A DNA stretch of 64,000 bases from Bacillota bacterium (GTDB taxonomy: Bacteria > Bacillota > Clostridia > DSM-8532): assembly GCA_023415825.1 (NCBI GenBank), contig JAEZJF010000006.1:248001-312000 (forward strand), in the 5' to 3' direction. Shown in pieces: positions 62,532-64,000 of this stretch (the first letter of the stretch is position 1; each line of letters starts with the position of its first letter). Both the position numbers and the translations under genes were made by a program. The notes below the pieces were generated by a model. It ran no database searches. It was not told the origin of the DNA and saw nothing but the letters and a program-made list of their open reading frames with translations.

Positions 62532-62573
62532 GGTGAATGTACTATTCCTTTTTAGAGGAACCGCACATTCACC
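62532..62573 (-). terminator. Hairpin after the surface-protein gene
   Basis: GGTGAATGT / ACATTCACC with an inner GGTTCCT / AAGGAAT-like pair, just past the stop; TGTTTTATT follows on minus. Moderate terminator. Confidence 0.6.
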
Positions 62574-62579
62574 CATCGA

Positions 62580-64000
62580 TTAGGTGTTATTCCCTTTCCT
62601 TCTCTTCAGGCAGATTCCGATTGATGTGACCACACCGCCGAATCCATACAGTAATTCAATTGGTAGTCCGCCAGTCTTTGGCAGTTCGGGAGATGGCGTA
62701 TTGGGAGAAGGCGTAGCCGTCTCACTCGTTGTCCCCTGCGCAGCGGAATCCTTTTTCAAACCGGCAATGGTAAATGTAATAGTGATACCCTTGGCTGGCA
62801 TCGTGTACGGAATGGCCTCTGCTCCGGTTGAAGTATATTCATTAAGAATGTCGAGTTGCACATAATCGCCTGCGGTATTGACAGTGAAGGCCGTCTGGCC
62901 TTTTCCGCCGTCAATCGACGTTTTCACATCACTGATGGTAATCAGACCGTCATCGAAAAGCTGGCTGGGAATATCGGTAGAAACAAAGAGCATACGCATC
63001 GTCTTGTCTGAGCCCAAGCCCATGTCGCCGACCTTGACGCCTACTGTATATGTACCGTTTCCGTTAATCGCGGCGTCCGTGAACGTTCCACCATAATCAA
63101 TCTGGTTGCTGTCAGCATCCCATCCGGTCAGGTGCGTCCAATTGTTGGTTTCCTTGCCGTAACTCGGTTCATTCCAGGTGTTTCGGAAAATATAGTTTTC
63201 CGTTTGAATTCCGAAATAGGCGTTATAATCCGCTGCCAATGCCACCTCCGGATCAATTTTCGGGCCATTGTCCACCACGGGCTTTTCGCCGCGGACATAG
63301 GTGAAATTGACTTCCATAGTCTTAACGGAATCAAAAGCTGCCTTGTCGACGATGATCGCGCCTGCTTTATCCAGGTTCTTGTCATAGGAATGGGCGTCGG
63401 CGGGAAGCGTCGTCACCCACTCGTTATAGATATTCATACGGGTTTCTATTTTGTCGTCTGAGCTTGTATAACCTTTTGTGAACGCTACTTCAGCGCCATT
63501 GATCTTGATGGAGTCAATGCGGATGTACCAGCCGGGATGCGTAATCTCGCCGCCCTTTATGCCAACTGCGGTAAACGCGATACCTGTTGCGGCTTTATCC
63601 GCTGTACCCGTGAAGTCGAGCCCTATCTTGTAAGAGCCTGCGCCAGCCACCGTGGCATCAGTCGCTACGATACCGGTATCGACCGGGTCGCCAAAATACT
63701 GATATTTCCAAGCAGTATCCGCGTACATGATATAGGAGTGAGCCGCGGGTATCGAATAATCAAACGTTACTTGGACGATTTCGACGGAATCAAATGCCGC
63801 CTTGTCGACGATCATCCAATTAGCGTCGTCGATTTTTGCGTCGGATGACCTGGCATCGGGAGGAAGGGATGTCACCCATTCATTATAAACGTTCATGCGG
63901 GTGGTGATACCGTCGTCCGAGCTGGTATAACCCTTTTTGATATTGATGGATTTGCCGTTAACCTTAATGTCCTTGATCGTTATGCAATAGCCGGGGAAAT
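62580..64000 (-). CDS. LPKTG-anchored repeat surface protein (partial)
   Basis: At least 473 codons; the frame is still open at the window's right edge, so the N-terminus is missing. The C-terminus is a sortase signal: LPKTG, hydrophobic stretch, KRRKG. The body holds repeated beta-rich modules with the recurring words GYTSSDD, RMN(V/I)YNEWVT and DKAAFDSV (two full copies plus the start of a third). I do not recognise the module; position upstream of an oligosaccharide ABC importer suggests glycan binding. Confidence 0.82.
   Translation of the reverse strand, partial: FPGYCITIKDIKVNGKSINIKKGYTSSDDGITTRMNVYNEWVTSLPPDARSSDAKIDDANWMIVDKAAFDSVEIVQVTFDYSIPAAHSYIMYADTAWKYQYFGDPVDTGIVATDATVAGAGSYKIGLDFTGTADKAATGIAFTAVGIKGGEITHPGWYIRIDSIKINGAEVAFTKGYTSSDDKIETRMNIYNEWVTTLPADAHSYDKNLDKAGAIIVDKAAFDSVKTMEVNFTYVRGEKPVVDNGPKIDPEVALAADYNAYFGIQTENYIFRNTWNEPSYGKETNNWTHLTGWDADSNQIDYGGTFTDAAINGNGTYTVGVKVGDMGLGSDKTMRMLFVSTDIPSQLFDDGLITISDVKTSIDGGKGQTAFTVNTAGDYVQLDILNEYTSTGAEAIPYTMPAKGITITFTIAGLKKDSAAQGTTSETATPSPNTPSPELPKTGGLPIELLYGFGGVVTSIGICLKRRKGNNT

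Overview
The window comes from a spore-forming, anaerobic-type Firmicute of the class Clostridia. The evidence is an ispH fused to ribosomal protein S1 domains (3979-5985), an uninterrupted sigK with a pro-sequence (10863-11558), strong AGGAGG-type ribosome sites with frequent GTG/TTG starts, LexA boxes of the GAAC-N4-GTTC type, and xylose, flavin and sodium-pump gene families typical of the group. No species is claimed. No rRNA, CRISPR array, prophage or intact transposon was seen. There is one tRNA (Pro, anticodon CGG).

Layout. 1-15.1 kb is mostly housekeeping on the minus strand: nudF (cut by the window edge), proC, ruvB-ruvA, a small coiled-coil gene, cheR, ispH-S1, plsC, cmk, a HutP-family gene, a small membrane-anchored protein, a BaiN-type flavoprotein and a MurR/RpiR regulator. 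They are followed by sigK on plus, then a YtvI-like permease, thpR and nifS-nifU on minus. 15.4-21.8 kb holds a methyltransferase, a VTT membrane protein, mscL, a BlaI/M56-peptidase/ABC-2 transporter cluster with its own operators, and a rhodanese. 21.9-30.4 kb is a xylose uptake and sensing block on minus: xylF-xylG-xylH, then a second xylose-binding-like lipoprotein, a YesM-type histidine kinase and a YesN-type regulator. 30.6-33.2 kb holds an LCP protein and an OadB-type sodium-pump subunit with a 49-residue partner. 33.3-35.1 kb holds two divergent carboxypeptidase-regulatory-domain proteins. 35.4-41.6 kb is a plus-strand cluster that closely resembles the flavin-based extracellular electron transfer (EET) locus of Listeria: NusG-II/EetA, Gx/EetB, Ndh2, a polyprenyl synthase, a PplA-like lipoprotein, ApbE/FmnB and a small membrane protein.

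41.6-49.9 kb holds a metallo-hydrolase, proA behind a striking multi-hairpin element, prfC, an ACT protein, yneA/lexA with three LexA boxes, a PadR operon and a GNAT gene. 50.4-52.6 kb is an alpha/beta-hydrolase, LytTR regulator and DUF3021 operon behind a 20-bp-period direct repeat. 52.7-56.8 kb is the xylB-xylR-xylA operon with a dyad operator on its promoter. After tRNA-Pro, 57.1-64 kb is a minus-strand oligosaccharide-type ABC importer (two permeases, a lipoprotein with a 27-bp tandem repeat, YesL) preceded by an LPKTG-anchored surface protein that runs off the window.

How the genes fit together. The two xyl blocks form one pathway: extracellular xylose sensing and ABC uptake (21.9-30.4 kb), then isomerase and kinase under a ROK repressor (52.7-56.8 kb). 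The 35-41.6 kb cluster would carry electrons from NADH through a specialised quinone to a flavoprotein at the cell surface. The 17.8-21.5, 50.4-52.6 and 57-64 kb segments look richer in G+C than their surroundings and are accessory in content, which suggests separate acquisition.
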